The position numbers were made by a program, and so were the translations under genes. Below are positions 28,495 to 37,529 of a stretch of DNA of 64,000 bases, one piece after another. Numbering within the stretch: the stretch's first letter is position 1; each line of letters starts with the position of its first letter. Source of the stretch: Bifidobacterium breve (lineage in GTDB: Bacteria; Actinomycetota; Acidimicrobiia; Acidimicrobiales; Acidimicrobilacustridaceae); the NCBI GenBank assembly GCA_945878725.1, contig CAMCTY010000006.1, forward strand, positions 40,780 to 104,779. Reading direction: 5' to 3'. The notes under the pieces are model-generated. The model was given only the letters and a program-made list of their open reading frames with translations. It searched no databases and was not told where the DNA came from.

Positions 28495-29589
28495 TTACGG
28501 AAGCATCACGAGGTCATCGGCATGGATGATCTCGCTCGATACTCCTGCAGGCAAAGCGGAACTGTGTTTACCAGCGACGTCACGAATCACGTCGGCGCCG
28601 AAGCGCACGAGACCTTTCGCAAACACCTCTCCGTCCGGATCCTTGAGTTCCACGGCATCGTCGGCACCGAAGGTGCCAACCACGTCGGTTACACCCGCAG
28701 TCAACAAGGACACTCCCCCGGACTCAAGCGCACGTCGCGCTCCTGCATCCACGGTGATGGAACCTGATGAACCCACCGCGAACGCGATCCAGAGTTTGCG
28801 AGCCGGCAGATCACGGTCATGAGGCAGCACGATGGTGCCGACCCCGGGGACGCCAGCTACTGCGTCGGAAAGGACATTGGGTCGATGGGCCGCGGCGATA
28901 ACGGTGCGGACACCGGACCAAGCCGCGATCTTTGCCGCCGCGATTTTGGAGGCCATTCCCCCACTGCCACCGACTGTCCCTGCGCCACCGGCGAGTGATT
29001 CGATGTCCTTGTCGAATTCGATGATCTCTTCGATCAACGACGCGTTCGAATCGAGACGGGGATCAGCAGAGAGAAGCCCGGGGGTGTCGGTTAGAAGGGC
29101 AAGTAATTCAGCGTCGACAAGGTGCGCGACTAGGGCCGCAAGTCGATCGTTGTCGCCGAATCGGATTTCGTCATCAGCCACAGCATCGTTCTCGTTGACG
29201 ATAGGGACAACGCCAAGTTCGAGGAGCCGGTTAAGAGTTCCCCGTGCTTGTAAGTACTGGCGGCGTTCGACAAAATCGAGCGGGGCCAACAGAACCTGAC
29301 CGGCAACGAGTGAGTGCTTTGCCAATTCCTCGCCATAGACGCCCATGAGTCGGCTTTGGCCGACTGCCGACAGCGCCTGCAGCGTCACGGCGTCGCGGGG
29401 TCGGTTGTCGCCGCCCAGACCGAGAGCAGGTAAGCCAGCACCGATCGCTCCGGAGGTGACAATGACGACCGAGTGCCCAGCCGAACGGAGTCCGGCTACT
29501 TCGCCGCAGAGTTTCGCGATTGCATCGGCGCGGATTTCGCCCCGTTCATCAGTGAGTGACGATGTTCCGATCTTGGCGACGACAATCAT
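28495..29589 (-). CDS. proB: Glutamate 5-kinase
   Basis: 364 aa; phosphorylates glutamate as the first step of proline synthesis. Amino-acid-kinase domain: VVAKIGTSSLTDERGEI, IVTSGAIGAG, LVPIVNENDAVADDEIRFGDND, LLALLTDTPGLLSADP and GTVGGSGGMASKIAAAK; then a C-terminal PUA domain from about residue 275 (ITVDAGARRALESGGVSLL). The PUA domain is present, as in the long form of the enzyme. It starts 6 bp after the obgE stop, so it is in the obgE operon, the standard actinobacterial arrangement. Confidence 0.96.
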   Translation of the reverse strand: MIVVAKIGTSSLTDERGEIRADAIAKLCGEVAGLRSAGHSVVIVTSGAIGAGLPALGLGGDNRPRDAVTLQALSAVGQSRLMGVYGEELAKHSLVAGQVLLAPLDFVERRQYLQARGTLNRLLELGVVPIVNENDAVADDEIRFGDNDRLAALVAHLVDAELLALLTDTPGLLSADPRLDSNASLIEEIIEFDKDIESLAGGAGTVGGSGGMASKIAAAKIAAWSGVRTVIAAAHRPNVLSDAVAGVPGVGTIVLPHDRDLPARKLWIAFAVGSSGSITVDAGARRALESGGVSLLTAGVTDVVGTFGADDAVELKDPDGEVFAKGLVRFGADVIRDVAGKHSSALPAGVSSEIIHADDLVMLP

Positions 29590-29595
29590 CCGAGA

Positions 29596-30888
29596 TCACT
29601 CTTCCTCGTAATCGAAGGTGAGCCGTCCGATATGGACGCGATCACCATCTTTCGCACCGGCCTTGGCCAGAGCCTTGTCGACACCAAGCTTCTTAAGACG
29701 CGCATGTGCGTAATCAAGAGCTTCGAGGTTCGTGAGATCGGAAAGCGCGACGGCGCGTTCGGCCTGGCGCCCGATAACCCTGTAGCCGCCGTCGTCTTCG
29801 CGCTCGATGCGGATTCCTTCGGCGATGGGGCGATGCACGACGAACCCTTCGACCTCGGGTTCGACGCCACGAGCTTCGCGAACCGAGTCAGCCATTAGGC
29901 CAGTGAGGCGCGCAAGACCCGAGCCGACAACGGCCGAGATGCACACATCGAGTTCGAGGCCATCTTCCGTGACAGCGGGTTCGCCCGACTCAGCAAGAGC
30001 GGCGTAATGCGCAGAGAGATCAGCGCGGGAACCGATGATCAGCCGGGGACGCTCAAGAAGTTCAGGCTGATACGCACCAAGTTCGTTGAGGAGGATCCGC
30101 GCTTGTTCAGCGGGAGGATCAGTGGTCGTTCCATCGGCGCCTCCGCCGAGGTCGATAAGAAGAACGAGCGCCCGAGCCCGTTCAATGTGGCGGAGGAATC
30201 GATGCCCGAGACCTCGACCTTCACTTGCGCCCTCAACCAGACCAGGAATATCAGCGACGACATACTCGAATCCATCGTCGAGTCGCACGACACCAAGGTT
30301 GGGTTCGAGAGTCGTGAAGGGATAGTCAGCGATCTTGGGCTTTGCCGCCGAAACGCGCGAGATGAGCGTGGACTTACCTACGTTGGGATACCCGACGAGC
30401 GCAACGTCGGCCATGAGCTTGATCTCGAGATTGAGCCAGCGTTCCTCACCAACCTCGCCTTGCTCGGCGAACGAAGGAGCCCTGCGGGTGTTCGAGAGGA
30501 AACGGGCATTGCCCTTGCCGCCCTGCCCACCAGCGGCCGCCATCCAGCGATCCCCCTGGGACACAAGATCAGCGAGGATTCCGCCATCGCGGTCAAGAAC
30601 GACGGTTCCTTCAGGTACATGGACAAGGAGGTCATCAGCACCGGCACCGTGCTTTTTCTTGCCCGATCCGTGGGCGCCGCTTCCGGCCCGGCGATGGGGA
30701 TGGTCGCGAAAGGCCAGAAGTGATGCGACATTTCGATCCGCGACGAACCAGATGTCGCCGCCCCGACCGCCATCGCCACCATCCGGGCCGCCCTTGGAGA
30801 CATGGGCCTCGCGACGGAACGCGACGCAGCCTGCACCGCCATCGCCACCACGGACGTTGATCTGACACTCGTCGACAAACCCTGACAC
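29596..30888 (-). CDS. obgE: GTPase Obg
   Basis: 430 aa ribosome-assembly and stress GTPase. Three domains: glycine-rich Obg fold (1-158; FVDECQINVRGGDGGAGCVAFRRE), G domain (about 159-330; GYPNVGKST, DIPGLVEGASEGRGLGHRFLRHIER, and SRAD in place of NKxD), and a C-terminal OCT domain (345-430). In the G4 position GSRADL departs from the usual N-K-x-D, worth noting for guanine specificity. Start GTG 30888 follows TAGGCT by 8 bases. In many bacteria Obg is co-transcribed with bL21 and bL27; here a dGTPase gene on the other strand separates them. Confidence 0.95.
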   Translation of the reverse strand: MSGFVDECQINVRGGDGGAGCVAFRREAHVSKGGPDGGDGGRGGDIWFVADRNVASLLAFRDHPHRRAGSGAHGSGKKKHGAGADDLLVHVPEGTVVLDRDGGILADLVSQGDRWMAAAGGQGGKGNARFLSNTRRAPSFAEQGEVGEERWLNLEIKLMADVALVGYPNVGKSTLISRVSAAKPKIADYPFTTLEPNLGVVRLDDGFEYVVADIPGLVEGASEGRGLGHRFLRHIERARALVLLIDLGGGADGTTTDPPAEQARILLNELGAYQPELLERPRLIIGSRADLSAHYAALAESGEPAVTEDGLELDVCISAVVGSGLARLTGLMADSVREARGVEPEVEGFVVHRPIAEGIRIEREDDGGYRVIGRQAERAVALSDLTNLEALDYAHARLKKLGVDKALAKAGAKDGDRVHIGRLTFDYEEE

Positions 30889-30896
30889 GACCGGTC

Positions 30897-30902
30897 AGCC
30901 TA
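30897..30902 (-). promoter_or_regulatory. -10 box for obgE (leaderless type)
   Basis: TAGGCT on the minus strand, 8 bases before GTG 30888. Confidence 0.45.
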
Positions 30903-30986
30903 CGGGCTAACGGATGCGAGACCAGCATGCGTCCCATCCCACCGGGTTGCGATGCGACTGTCCCACCCGCTTGGCATGATTCCTGT

Positions 30987-32156
30987 ATGGAAGAACTCTC
31001 GGAACGAGCCCGCCTCTGGGCCTCAACGATGGACGGCTTCGCCCGCCCTGCTGACGACTCCGCAGCTTCAGACGCCCCCACAGCAACCCGTCACGCCCAC
31101 CGAGACGCCGGACCGACCATTGGGGCATCTGAGCCGCTCATGCGATCTGAAAGAGAATCGCTTGAAGCTGTGCTCCTTGCTCCGGGCGCCACGCGATCCG
31201 TCGGAGGTGGCAACCGAGCCATTGCTGAGCCAGCCGATCCAGTTCGGACATGTTTCGAGCGTGACCGGGATCGCATCCTCCACGGGGCAACGGCGTTTCG
31301 GCGTCTCGCCGGGAAAACCCAGGTCTTCATCTTCCCAGACGATCACGCCCGCACCCGATTGACTCACGCCCTCGAGGTTGCACAGGTCGCCGTGGCCATC
31401 GCCCGGCAATTGCATCTCAACGAAGCGCTCACCGAGGCAATCGCTCTCGGGCACGATTGCGGCCACGGACCCGGCGGGCACGCCAGCGAGGATGCCTTCG
31501 CACCGTACCTGGCGGACGGCTTCGACCATGCCGTTTGGGGCGCTGATGTCGTGCTGGCCCCGCTCAACCTCTGCACCGAAACTCTCGACGGAATCCGCAA
31601 CCATTCGTGGTCCCGCCCCACGCCGTCCACCCCCGAGGGCGAGGTTGTGAGTTGGGCCGACCGCATCGCCTATGTCTGCCACGACTTCGAAGATGCCGTC
31701 CACGTCGGCATCGTGACTATCGACGATCTTCCGTCGATCGTGCTCGATCGCTGCGGTCCTCGACGCAGTACATGGCTGAGCGCCTTCATTCAGGGCGTCG
31801 TCGAAGGATCCGTCGCGGCAGGTCGTGTCGCTATGGTCGAGCCTCTTGCCGAAGCACTGGCTGCCTTCAGGTCGCTCAACTACGAGCGCATCTACCTGCG
31901 TCCCGAGTCGCTGACACAAGGCCGGGCCGTGGTTTCGGTACTCCAAGGCCTCGTCGAACATTTCGCCGCACGACCCGATCGGATGCCCGGTCCGGACTCG
32001 CCCGATCCATCAGGCATCGAGGCTCTTCATCGCTCGATCGCGTATGTCGCCGGCATGACCGATCGGTTTGCGTGTCAGGCCGCCATCGACGAACTGCACT
32101 GGCCCGAGCATGAACTACCTCGGGGACTCGACGCTCATCGCTCACGGACGGCCTGA
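30987..32156 (+). CDS. HD-domain dNTP triphosphohydrolase (dGTPase-like)
   Basis: 389 aa. Seen: [25 protein letters not shown], then HD metal-site residues in [12 protein letters not shown] and [23 protein letters not shown], and the final Asp in [18 protein letters not shown]. These are the standard blocks of Dgt-like dNTP triphosphohydrolases, which cut dNTPs to nucleoside and triphosphate. The first 95 or so residues are a poorly conserved extension; ATG 30987 is chosen with CATGAT 6 bases before it. In actinobacteria dgt commonly sits near dnaG; here it interrupts the rplU-rpmA-obgE block on the opposite strand. Confidence 0.9.
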   Translation: MEELSERARLWASTMDGFARPADDSAASDAPTATRHAHRDAGPTIGASEPLMRSERESLEAVLLAPGATRSVGGGNRAIAEPADPVRTCFERDRDRILHGATAFRRLAGKTQVFIFPDDHARTRLTHALEVAQVAVAIARQLHLNEALTEAIALGHDCGHGPGGHASEDAFAPYLADGFDHAVWGADVVLAPLNLCTETLDGIRNHSWSRPTPSTPEGEVVSWADRIAYVCHDFEDAVHVGIVTIDDLPSIVLDRCGPRRSTWLSAFIQGVVEGSVAAGRVAMVEPLAEALAAFRSLNYERIYLRPESLTQGRAVVSVLQGLVEHFAARPDRMPGPDSPDPSGIEALHRSIAYVAGMTDRFACQAAIDELHWPEHELPRGLDAHRSRTA

Positions 32157-32198
32157 GCCACCGACACGTAACTGCTCGACTGAATACTGCTGCCGGAT

Positions 32199-32453
32199 TC
32201 AGCCGACGGGCAGAATGTCAACAAGCTTGCGGCCCTTGCGGGAACCGAACTTCACGGTTCCTTCGGTGAGGGCGAAAAGGGTGTCGTCGCCGCCACGGCC
32301 GACATTCTCACCCGGATGGATGCGAGTGCCGCGCTGGCGGACGAGGATGGTGCCGGCAGTGACGGCTTGGCCGTCGAACCGCTTCACACCAAGACGTTGT
32401 GCGTTGGAATCGCGGCCGTTGCGTGTCGAGCCGCCGCCTTTTGTCTTTGACAT
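32199..32453 (-). CDS. rpmA: 50S ribosomal protein bL27
   Basis: 84 aa. The N-terminus [17 protein letters not shown] is the flexible arm that reaches the peptidyl-transferase centre; then [26 protein letters not shown] and [16 protein letters not shown]. No Firmicutes-type cleaved extension is present. It begins 3 bp after the rplU stop, the universal rplU-rpmA order. Confidence 0.97.
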   Translation of the reverse strand: MSKTKGGGSTRNGRDSNAQRLGVKRFDGQAVTAGTILVRQRGTRIHPGENVGRGGDDTLFALTEGTVKFGSRKGRKLVDILPVG

Positions 32454-32456
32454 GGG

Positions 32457-32762
32457 TCAGCCCTTCTTGATTCCGGTGATTTCGATCGTCGCGTAATGCT
32501 GACGATGACCGAAACGGCGACGTTCGTTCGCCTTGTTCTTATAGGTGAAGCCAATGACCTTGGGCCCCTTGGTCTCGCCGACCACACGGGCTGTGACGCT
32601 GGCGCCAGAGAGTTGAGCTGGGGTAGCCAGAACAGAATCACCATCAACCACGAGAACGGGGGTGAGGGTGACTTCATCGGCATCGCCGAGGCGCTCAACG
32701 TCAAGACGTTGGCCCTCTTCGACTCGATACTGCTTGCCACCTGTTTGAATCACGGCATACAT
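32457..32762 (-). CDS. rplU: 50S ribosomal protein bL21
   Basis: 101 aa. Seen: [25 protein letters not shown] at the start, and the C-terminal [31 protein letters not shown] with the GHRQ-type signature (usually GHRQ.FT). It binds 23S rRNA domain and helps 50S assembly. ATG 32762 has TAGGAT 9 bases upstream on the same strand, a nearly leaderless start. It is transcribed with rpmA; the RNase E/G gene ends 55 bp upstream on the same strand. Confidence 0.96.
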   Translation of the reverse strand: MYAVIQTGGKQYRVEEGQRLDVERLGDADEVTLTPVLVVDGDSVLATPAQLSGASVTARVVGETKGPKVIGFTYKNKANERRRFGHRQHYATIEITGIKKG

Positions 32763-32771
32763 AGGGATCTG

Positions 32772-32777
32772 ATCCTA
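32772..32777 (-). promoter_or_regulatory. -10 box for rplU-rpmA
   Basis: TAGGAT on the minus strand, 9 bases before ATG 32762, giving a leader of about 2-3 nt. Confidence 0.45.
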
Positions 32778-32817
32778 GCGGGTCGGGGTCCGAAGATAAA
32801 ACCCGGATGGTTTTGGC

Positions 32818-34797
32818 TTATTTAAGAAGGTCGGCATCGATGCGAATTCCGCGGCCCTCGCACTCCGGGCACTGGTCGGCGAAGGACTCAAGAAGACCCT
32901 CCCCTATGCGCTTTCGGGTCATCTCGACGAGACCGAGTTCGGAGATATCGAAGACCTGAGTTCGGGTTTTGTCCCGGGCGAGACCGTCACGGAACACCTT
33001 GATGACTTCGTCACGGTTCGACTTGATCTCCATGTCGATGAAGTCGATCACGATGATTCCGCCGATATCGCGAAGCCGGAGTTGCTTGGCGATTTCGACT
33101 GCGGCTTCGAGATTGTTCCGAAAGACCGTCTCCTCGAGACTCGAGGAGCCCACGTTCTTGCCCGTGTTCACATCGATGACCGTGAGTGCTTCGGTGTGCT
33201 CAATGATGAGCGAGCCGCCCGAGGGCAGCCAGACCTTGCGATCGAGCGCCTTGTGCAACTGCTCGTGGACGTGATGACGCTCGAAGATTGAGAGCGGCTC
33301 TACCGAACGGTCGTAGTGCTGAACCCGATCGGCCAGCGCCGGGGAAATGTTGGAGACGTACTCGCGTACGTCAGCGAACAGGGCCTCATCATCGATGATG
33401 ATGCCGCGATAGTCGTCGTTGAATTCTTCGCGGATGACGCGGACGGCCATGTCGGGTTCGCGATAGAGAAGCGCCGGAGCCTGGACTTTCGCTGCGAGTT
33501 GCTCGATCTGTTCCCACTGCGAAAGCAGTCGTCGCACATCGGCCGAGATCTCTTCAGAGGTGACGCCCTCGGCCGCGGTGCGGACGATGACACCGTGTTG
33601 CGGCGGCTTGACCTTGTCGAGGATCGAACGAAGCCGCTTGCGCTCATCGTCGGCGAGGCGCTTAGAGATTCCGTAGGTCGACGAATTCGGGATGAGCACA
33701 ACAAAGCGTCCGGGAAGTGACACTTCCTGAGTGAGTCGTGCCCCCTTGTGGGCGATCGGGTTCTTCGTGACCTGACAGATAATCGTCTGTTTCGGCTTCA
33801 GGATCTGCTCGATCCGAGCGTTCCCGCCTTGTTCAATATCGTCAGCGTCGAGGTGCACGTCGCCGCGGTAAAGCACCGCGTTTTTCGGTGTGCTGATGTC
33901 GACGAACGCCGCTTCCATGCCGGGCAGCACGTTCTGAACCTTGCCCAGGTAGATGTTTCCGTGGATCTGCGCCACATCATCGGCGGGTCGCGAGACGAAG
34001 TGCTCAATCAGATTGCGGCCCTCAAGTACGGCGATCTGCGTGGCCTCGGGACGAACGCTAACTGTCATCAAGTAGCGACCCACTGGGCGACCATTGCGCT
34101 CGCGGCCGCGACGACGATCGAGTGTCTCCTCATCAAGATCTGGTCCGCCGCCACCGAGAATCGCCTCGACCGGACGGTTGGAGCCCCGGCCACCAGAGCG
34201 GCCACCTTGACCGCCCTGACCCGACTGCGATTGACCGCCGGTCTGCGACTTGGCCTGGCCGGAGTTCTGACCGCCACCACCATTGCCAAAGCCATTGCCG
34301 CCACCATTGCCATTGCCTCGGCCGCGTCCGCCTCGACGGCGACGTGCACCGGTTCGGGCCTGGCCCTGACCGGCTTCGCCTTCGGGCGTCTCGGCCTTCT
34401 GCGCCTCCGCCGGGGCGGGACGAACATCGCCGATCTGTGGTCGCTTCCCGGGGGCCTCGTCGGCCGCGGCAGGGCTCGTGGGCCGGTTCTGCGCAGAGCG
34501 GTCAGGAAGCTCGACATCGCCGGCATCGGTCTGTTCTGACGAGTCGTCCGACCCGTTCTCACGGGGACCACCTGAACGAGTGCGATTACGACCACCACGG
34601 GAACCCCGACGACGGCGATTACGACTCGCGGCGCTCTCAGTGCCCGACGAAGAATCTCCTGTGCCCGATGAGGGTTCTCCCCCACCAGCGCTTGATGTTT
34701 CAGACGAAGTCGAAGGCGCTTGCGTCGGCGGCGTCGGAGATTCCGTCGGAACCGACGGAATCTTGGGTGTGATGGGCTCGACCGTGGGATCGGTCAT
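32818..34797 (-). CDS. rng: Ribonuclease E/G family endoribonuclease
   Basis: 659 aa. N-terminal 220 or so residues are a low-complexity extension (Ser/Thr/Pro-rich, then RNRRRRGSRGGRNR and Gly/Gln/Asn-rich stretches), typical of actinobacterial RNase E/G and probably an RNA- or partner-binding scaffold. The catalytic part follows: S1 domain (IYLGKVQNVLPGMEAAFVDI), RNase H-like region, DNase I-like region with GGSLIIEHTEALTVIDVNTGKN (catalytic Asp) and GGIIVIDFIDME, and the zinc-link CPECEGRG at the C-terminus. Start ATG 34797 has AGAGGA 8 bases upstream. It overlaps the DUF2344 gene by 98 bp in another frame. Confidence 0.92.
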   Translation of the reverse strand: MTDPTVEPITPKIPSVPTESPTPPTQAPSTSSETSSAGGGEPSSGTGDSSSGTESAASRNRRRRGSRGGRNRTRSGGPRENGSDDSSEQTDAGDVELPDRSAQNRPTSPAAADEAPGKRPQIGDVRPAPAEAQKAETPEGEAGQGQARTGARRRRGGRGRGNGNGGGNGFGNGGGGQNSGQAKSQTGGQSQSGQGGQGGRSGGRGSNRPVEAILGGGGPDLDEETLDRRRGRERNGRPVGRYLMTVSVRPEATQIAVLEGRNLIEHFVSRPADDVAQIHGNIYLGKVQNVLPGMEAAFVDISTPKNAVLYRGDVHLDADDIEQGGNARIEQILKPKQTIICQVTKNPIAHKGARLTQEVSLPGRFVVLIPNSSTYGISKRLADDERKRLRSILDKVKPPQHGVIVRTAAEGVTSEEISADVRRLLSQWEQIEQLAAKVQAPALLYREPDMAVRVIREEFNDDYRGIIIDDEALFADVREYVSNISPALADRVQHYDRSVEPLSIFERHHVHEQLHKALDRKVWLPSGGSLIIEHTEALTVIDVNTGKNVGSSSLEETVFRNNLEAAVEIAKQLRLRDIGGIIVIDFIDMEIKSNRDEVIKVFRDGLARDKTRTQVFDISELGLVEMTRKRIGEGLLESFADQCPECEGRGIRIDADLLK

Positions 34798-35542
34798 CGG
34801 AATAGTCCTCTCTCGGGGCACCTGCGATTGCAGCCGCCGTGACGTGCGCGCCTTGCGAGAGGGGTTCTCGCGTCGCGCCGTCTTCGTTAATCCATTGATA
34901 AATCCTGCAGACCCGACCCTCGGTGAGAGGCGGATCGAAAGCGGCCAACAATTCTGCCGGGCGAATCGAACGTGGCTGTGTCGCCAGTTCAGCTTCAAAT
35001 ACAGCGCCCGCTTGCGGGGCATCGTCCGGAGTCGAACCGAGCACGCTGAGGTGCAGAATTCCCGGACGAAGGTCATCAGCGACCTGCTTACCCTTACGTT
35101 CCCGTACGACGGGGATCGCATCGGCCGCGAGCATCGCCGCCACTGCGCTGGTAAGTGAGTCGACAGATTGTCCCGGCACCTCGATGCGCCAAACGCACGA
35201 GGTCACCGCCTCCTGAAGGGAGGGATCGGAGCGGTTGATGACCGAAACGGCTTCAACCTCGATACCGAGTGGAAGAAGCGGCGAGAGCCGCTCGGGCAAC
35301 ATCCCGAGATCGATCTCGTCAGCCTCAGGCTCACGAAGATCGACATCCAGATACTCCCCCAGCGACTCATGGCCGGTGGAAAGCGCGAGCCCGAAATGCA
35401 TTTTCGGACGCGGTGAAAAACCTTCAGTGCGGGCGAGTGGGAGTTCGGCCCGACGAAGGACCCTCTCCCAGATGCGCGCCACGTCACGATGGCTCGTGAA
35501 GCGAACTTTTCCGTGTTTGCTGTAGCGCAAGCGAATTCTCAT
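34700..35542 (-). CDS. DUF2344 radical-SAM-linked protein (TIGR03936 type)
   Basis: 280 aa. Seen: MRIRLRYSKHGKVRFTSHRDVARIWERVLRRAELPLARTEGF and SPRPKMHFGLALSTGHES.GEYLDVDL, the family signature, with the conserved domain ending near residue 200. The last 80 or so residues contain KGKQVADDLRPGILHL-like late blocks and then a tail with no similarity that runs 98 bp into the RNase E/G gene. The family is always near or fused to the radical SAM protein encoded just upstream (ATGA overlap at 35539-35542). No reaction is known for it; a role as substrate adaptor is a guess. Confidence 0.85.
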   Translation of the reverse strand: MRIRLRYSKHGKVRFTSHRDVARIWERVLRRAELPLARTEGFSPRPKMHFGLALSTGHESLGEYLDVDLREPEADEIDLGMLPERLSPLLPLGIEVEAVSVINRSDPSLQEAVTSCVWRIEVPGQSVDSLTSAVAAMLAADAIPVVRERKGKQVADDLRPGILHLSVLGSTPDDAPQAGAVFEAELATQPRSIRPAELLAAFDPPLTEGRVCRIYQWINEDGATREPLSQGAHVTAAAIAGAPREDYSDDRSHGRAHHTQDSVGSDGISDAADASAFDFV

Positions 35543-37500
35543 TCGGCACCAACCGAAGCTGACTCAGGCTTGCGGCCTAGAAGCGAAACAGGAACCGATG
35601 AACCGAGATCCTGACCGGTCCCCTGCGATCCACCTGCGGGCGGCGTAGCCGACGCAACGATGTGTTCGATTGAGTAGCCCGTGCAGGCGCCGCAGTCGTA
35701 ACAAGGTGTCCAACGACAATCGGGAAGTCCGACTTCGGCCAGCGCATCACGCCAGTCCTGCCAGAGGAAATCCTTGTGGAGTCCGGCCGACAGGTGATCC
35801 CACGGAAGCACTTCGGTTTCCGTGCGATGGCGATAGGCGTACCAATCCGGATCAAGGCCATGCTCTTCCATGGCGGCCAGCCACAGATCGAGATCGAAGC
35901 ATTCGCTCCATTCCTGGAACGTTCCGCCGTTGCGCCAAACCGTTTCAATAGCTGCGCCAACACGACGATCGCCACGGCTCATGATTCCTTCGACCATCGT
36001 GGCCTTGGGATCGTGCCACTTGACCTGAACGCCATGAGATTTGCGGGTTGCGTCGCGGAGCAGATTGATTTTGCGCCGCAGTTCCTCGACGGTGTTCTGA
36101 CCGAACCACTGGAACGGTGTGAACGGCTTGGGAACGAATCCGCCGACGGAAACAGTTACCGACGGGCTCTTGGTGTACTTCTTGCCAAGTTCTACGCAGT
36201 TGCGAGCTAGTTCGGCGATACCGAGGGTGTCTTCATCGGTTTCGGTCGGAAGGCCGGTGAGGAAATAGAGCTTCACTCGCCTCCAGCCATTCGCGTATGC
36301 AGCCTCGACGGCGCTATAGAGATCCTCTTCACGGATGAGCTTGTTGATGACCTGTCGCATGCGCCAGGTGCCGGCTTCCGGAGCGAAGGTGAGACCGGTG
36401 CGGCGACCCTTCTGGAGCTGCGTGGCAATCCCGACACCGAACGCGTCGACTCGAAGACTCGGAAGCGAGACCGAAACCGGTGAATTGTTCGAGGTGGAAT
36501 CGGCGATGTCGCGCACCAGATCCTCGATGCCGGAGAAATCGGCCGTCGACAACGATGTCAACGCAACCTCGTCATAGCCAGTGCGACGCAGACCTTCTTC
36601 GACCATCGTGCGAACCTGCTCAGCCGGACGCTCGCGCACCGGTCGCGTAATCATGCCGGCTTGGCAGAAACGGCAACCACGCGTGCAGCCACGGAACACT
36701 TCGACGTTGAGACGATCGTGGACGACTTCGGTCAACGGAACCAACTGGTTCTTCGGATACGGGAAATCGGCCAGATCGGCGACGGTTCGCTTCTCGACAA
36801 TTTCGGGCACGTCAGCGAAGCGCGGGGTGATTCCAGCGAGCGCGGAACCGTCGTAGGTCACGTCGTACATCGAGGGCACGTAGACGCCGCTCACATGGGA
36901 CAGTTCGCGCAACATCGCAGCGCGCGAACCAGCCGGACGACCGGAAATCTTCCATTTCACGACAACTTCGGTGATCTCAGCGACGATTTCCTCGCCGTCG
37001 CCCAACACCACGAAATCGAGGAAGTCCGCGATCGGCTCCGGGTTGTACGTGCAATGGCCGCCAGCGGCAATCAATGGATGGTGCTCAAGACGATCGGCGG
37101 AACGCACCGGCGTCCCGGCGAGATCCACCATATTGAGAAGGTTCGTGTAGGTGAGTTCGGCCGAGAGGTTGAACCCGATGATGTCGAAATCTGTCGCCGG
37201 ACGATGAGTGTCGAGCGAGAACAGCGGCAGGCCCTGCTCACGCAGCAGCGCCTCAAGATCGGTCCAGGGGGCATATGCCCGCTCAGCGACGGCGTCGGGA
37301 CGCTCGTTCAGGATCTCGTAGAGAATCTGCAGGCCTTGGTTGGGAAGACCAATCTCGTAGGTATCCGGGTACGCCAAAAGCCACGCCACACGATCATTGG
37401 CGTGTTCAGGACGCTGGGAACCATCTTCAAGCCCGATGTATCGGGCCGGCTTGGCCACTTTGGCCAGAAGAGGCTCCAGCTGGGGCCACATTCCGTTCAC
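35539..37500 (-). CDS. B12-binding-like radical SAM protein, TIGR03960 family
   Basis: 653 aa. Order: N-terminal domain resembling the cobalamin-binding fold (AWLLAYPDTYEIGLPNQGLQILYEILNE; GFNLSAELTYTNLLNM; AAGGHCTYNPEPIADF); radical SAM domain with C-x3-C-x2-C in FRGCTRGCRFCQAG (about 280-295) and late blocks GLTFAPEAGTWRMR and VKLYFLTGLPTETDED; C-terminal Cys cluster CRWTPCYDCGACTGY, possibly an extra Fe-S site. Start GTG 37500 with TACTCT 7 bases upstream (ATG 37491 alternative). It is coupled to DUF2344 and then RNase E/G. Substrate unknown; context suggests RNA or ribosome. Confidence 0.88.
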   Translation of the reverse strand: MNGMWPQLEPLLAKVAKPARYIGLEDGSQRPEHANDRVAWLLAYPDTYEIGLPNQGLQILYEILNERPDAVAERAYAPWTDLEALLREQGLPLFSLDTHRPATDFDIIGFNLSAELTYTNLLNMVDLAGTPVRSADRLEHHPLIAAGGHCTYNPEPIADFLDFVVLGDGEEIVAEITEVVVKWKISGRPAGSRAAMLRELSHVSGVYVPSMYDVTYDGSALAGITPRFADVPEIVEKRTVADLADFPYPKNQLVPLTEVVHDRLNVEVFRGCTRGCRFCQAGMITRPVRERPAEQVRTMVEEGLRRTGYDEVALTSLSTADFSGIEDLVRDIADSTSNNSPVSVSLPSLRVDAFGVGIATQLQKGRRTGLTFAPEAGTWRMRQVINKLIREEDLYSAVEAAYANGWRRVKLYFLTGLPTETDEDTLGIAELARNCVELGKKYTKSPSVTVSVGGFVPKPFTPFQWFGQNTVEELRRKINLLRDATRKSHGVQVKWHDPKATMVEGIMSRGDRRVGAAIETVWRNGGTFQEWSECFDLDLWLAAMEEHGLDPDWYAYRHRTETEVLPWDHLSAGLHKDFLWQDWRDALAEVGLPDCRWTPCYDCGACTGYSIEHIVASATPPAGGSQGTGQDLGSSVPVSLLGRKPESASVGAE

Positions 37501-37507
37501 CCTGTGA

Positions 37508-37513
37508 AGAGTA
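37508..37513 (-). promoter_or_regulatory. -10 box for the radical SAM-DUF2344-rng operon (leaderless type)
   Basis: TACTCT on the minus strand, 7 bases before GTG 37500. It supports an operon promoter separate from mreB-rodA. Confidence 0.5.
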
Positions 37514-37529
37514 CCGGTTCTTCTCCCGT

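Noticed and set aside
34798..35121. 108-codon upstream extension of RNase E/G
   Set aside because: It lies in another frame of DUF2344, has no family similarity, and ATG 34797 has a ribosome site.
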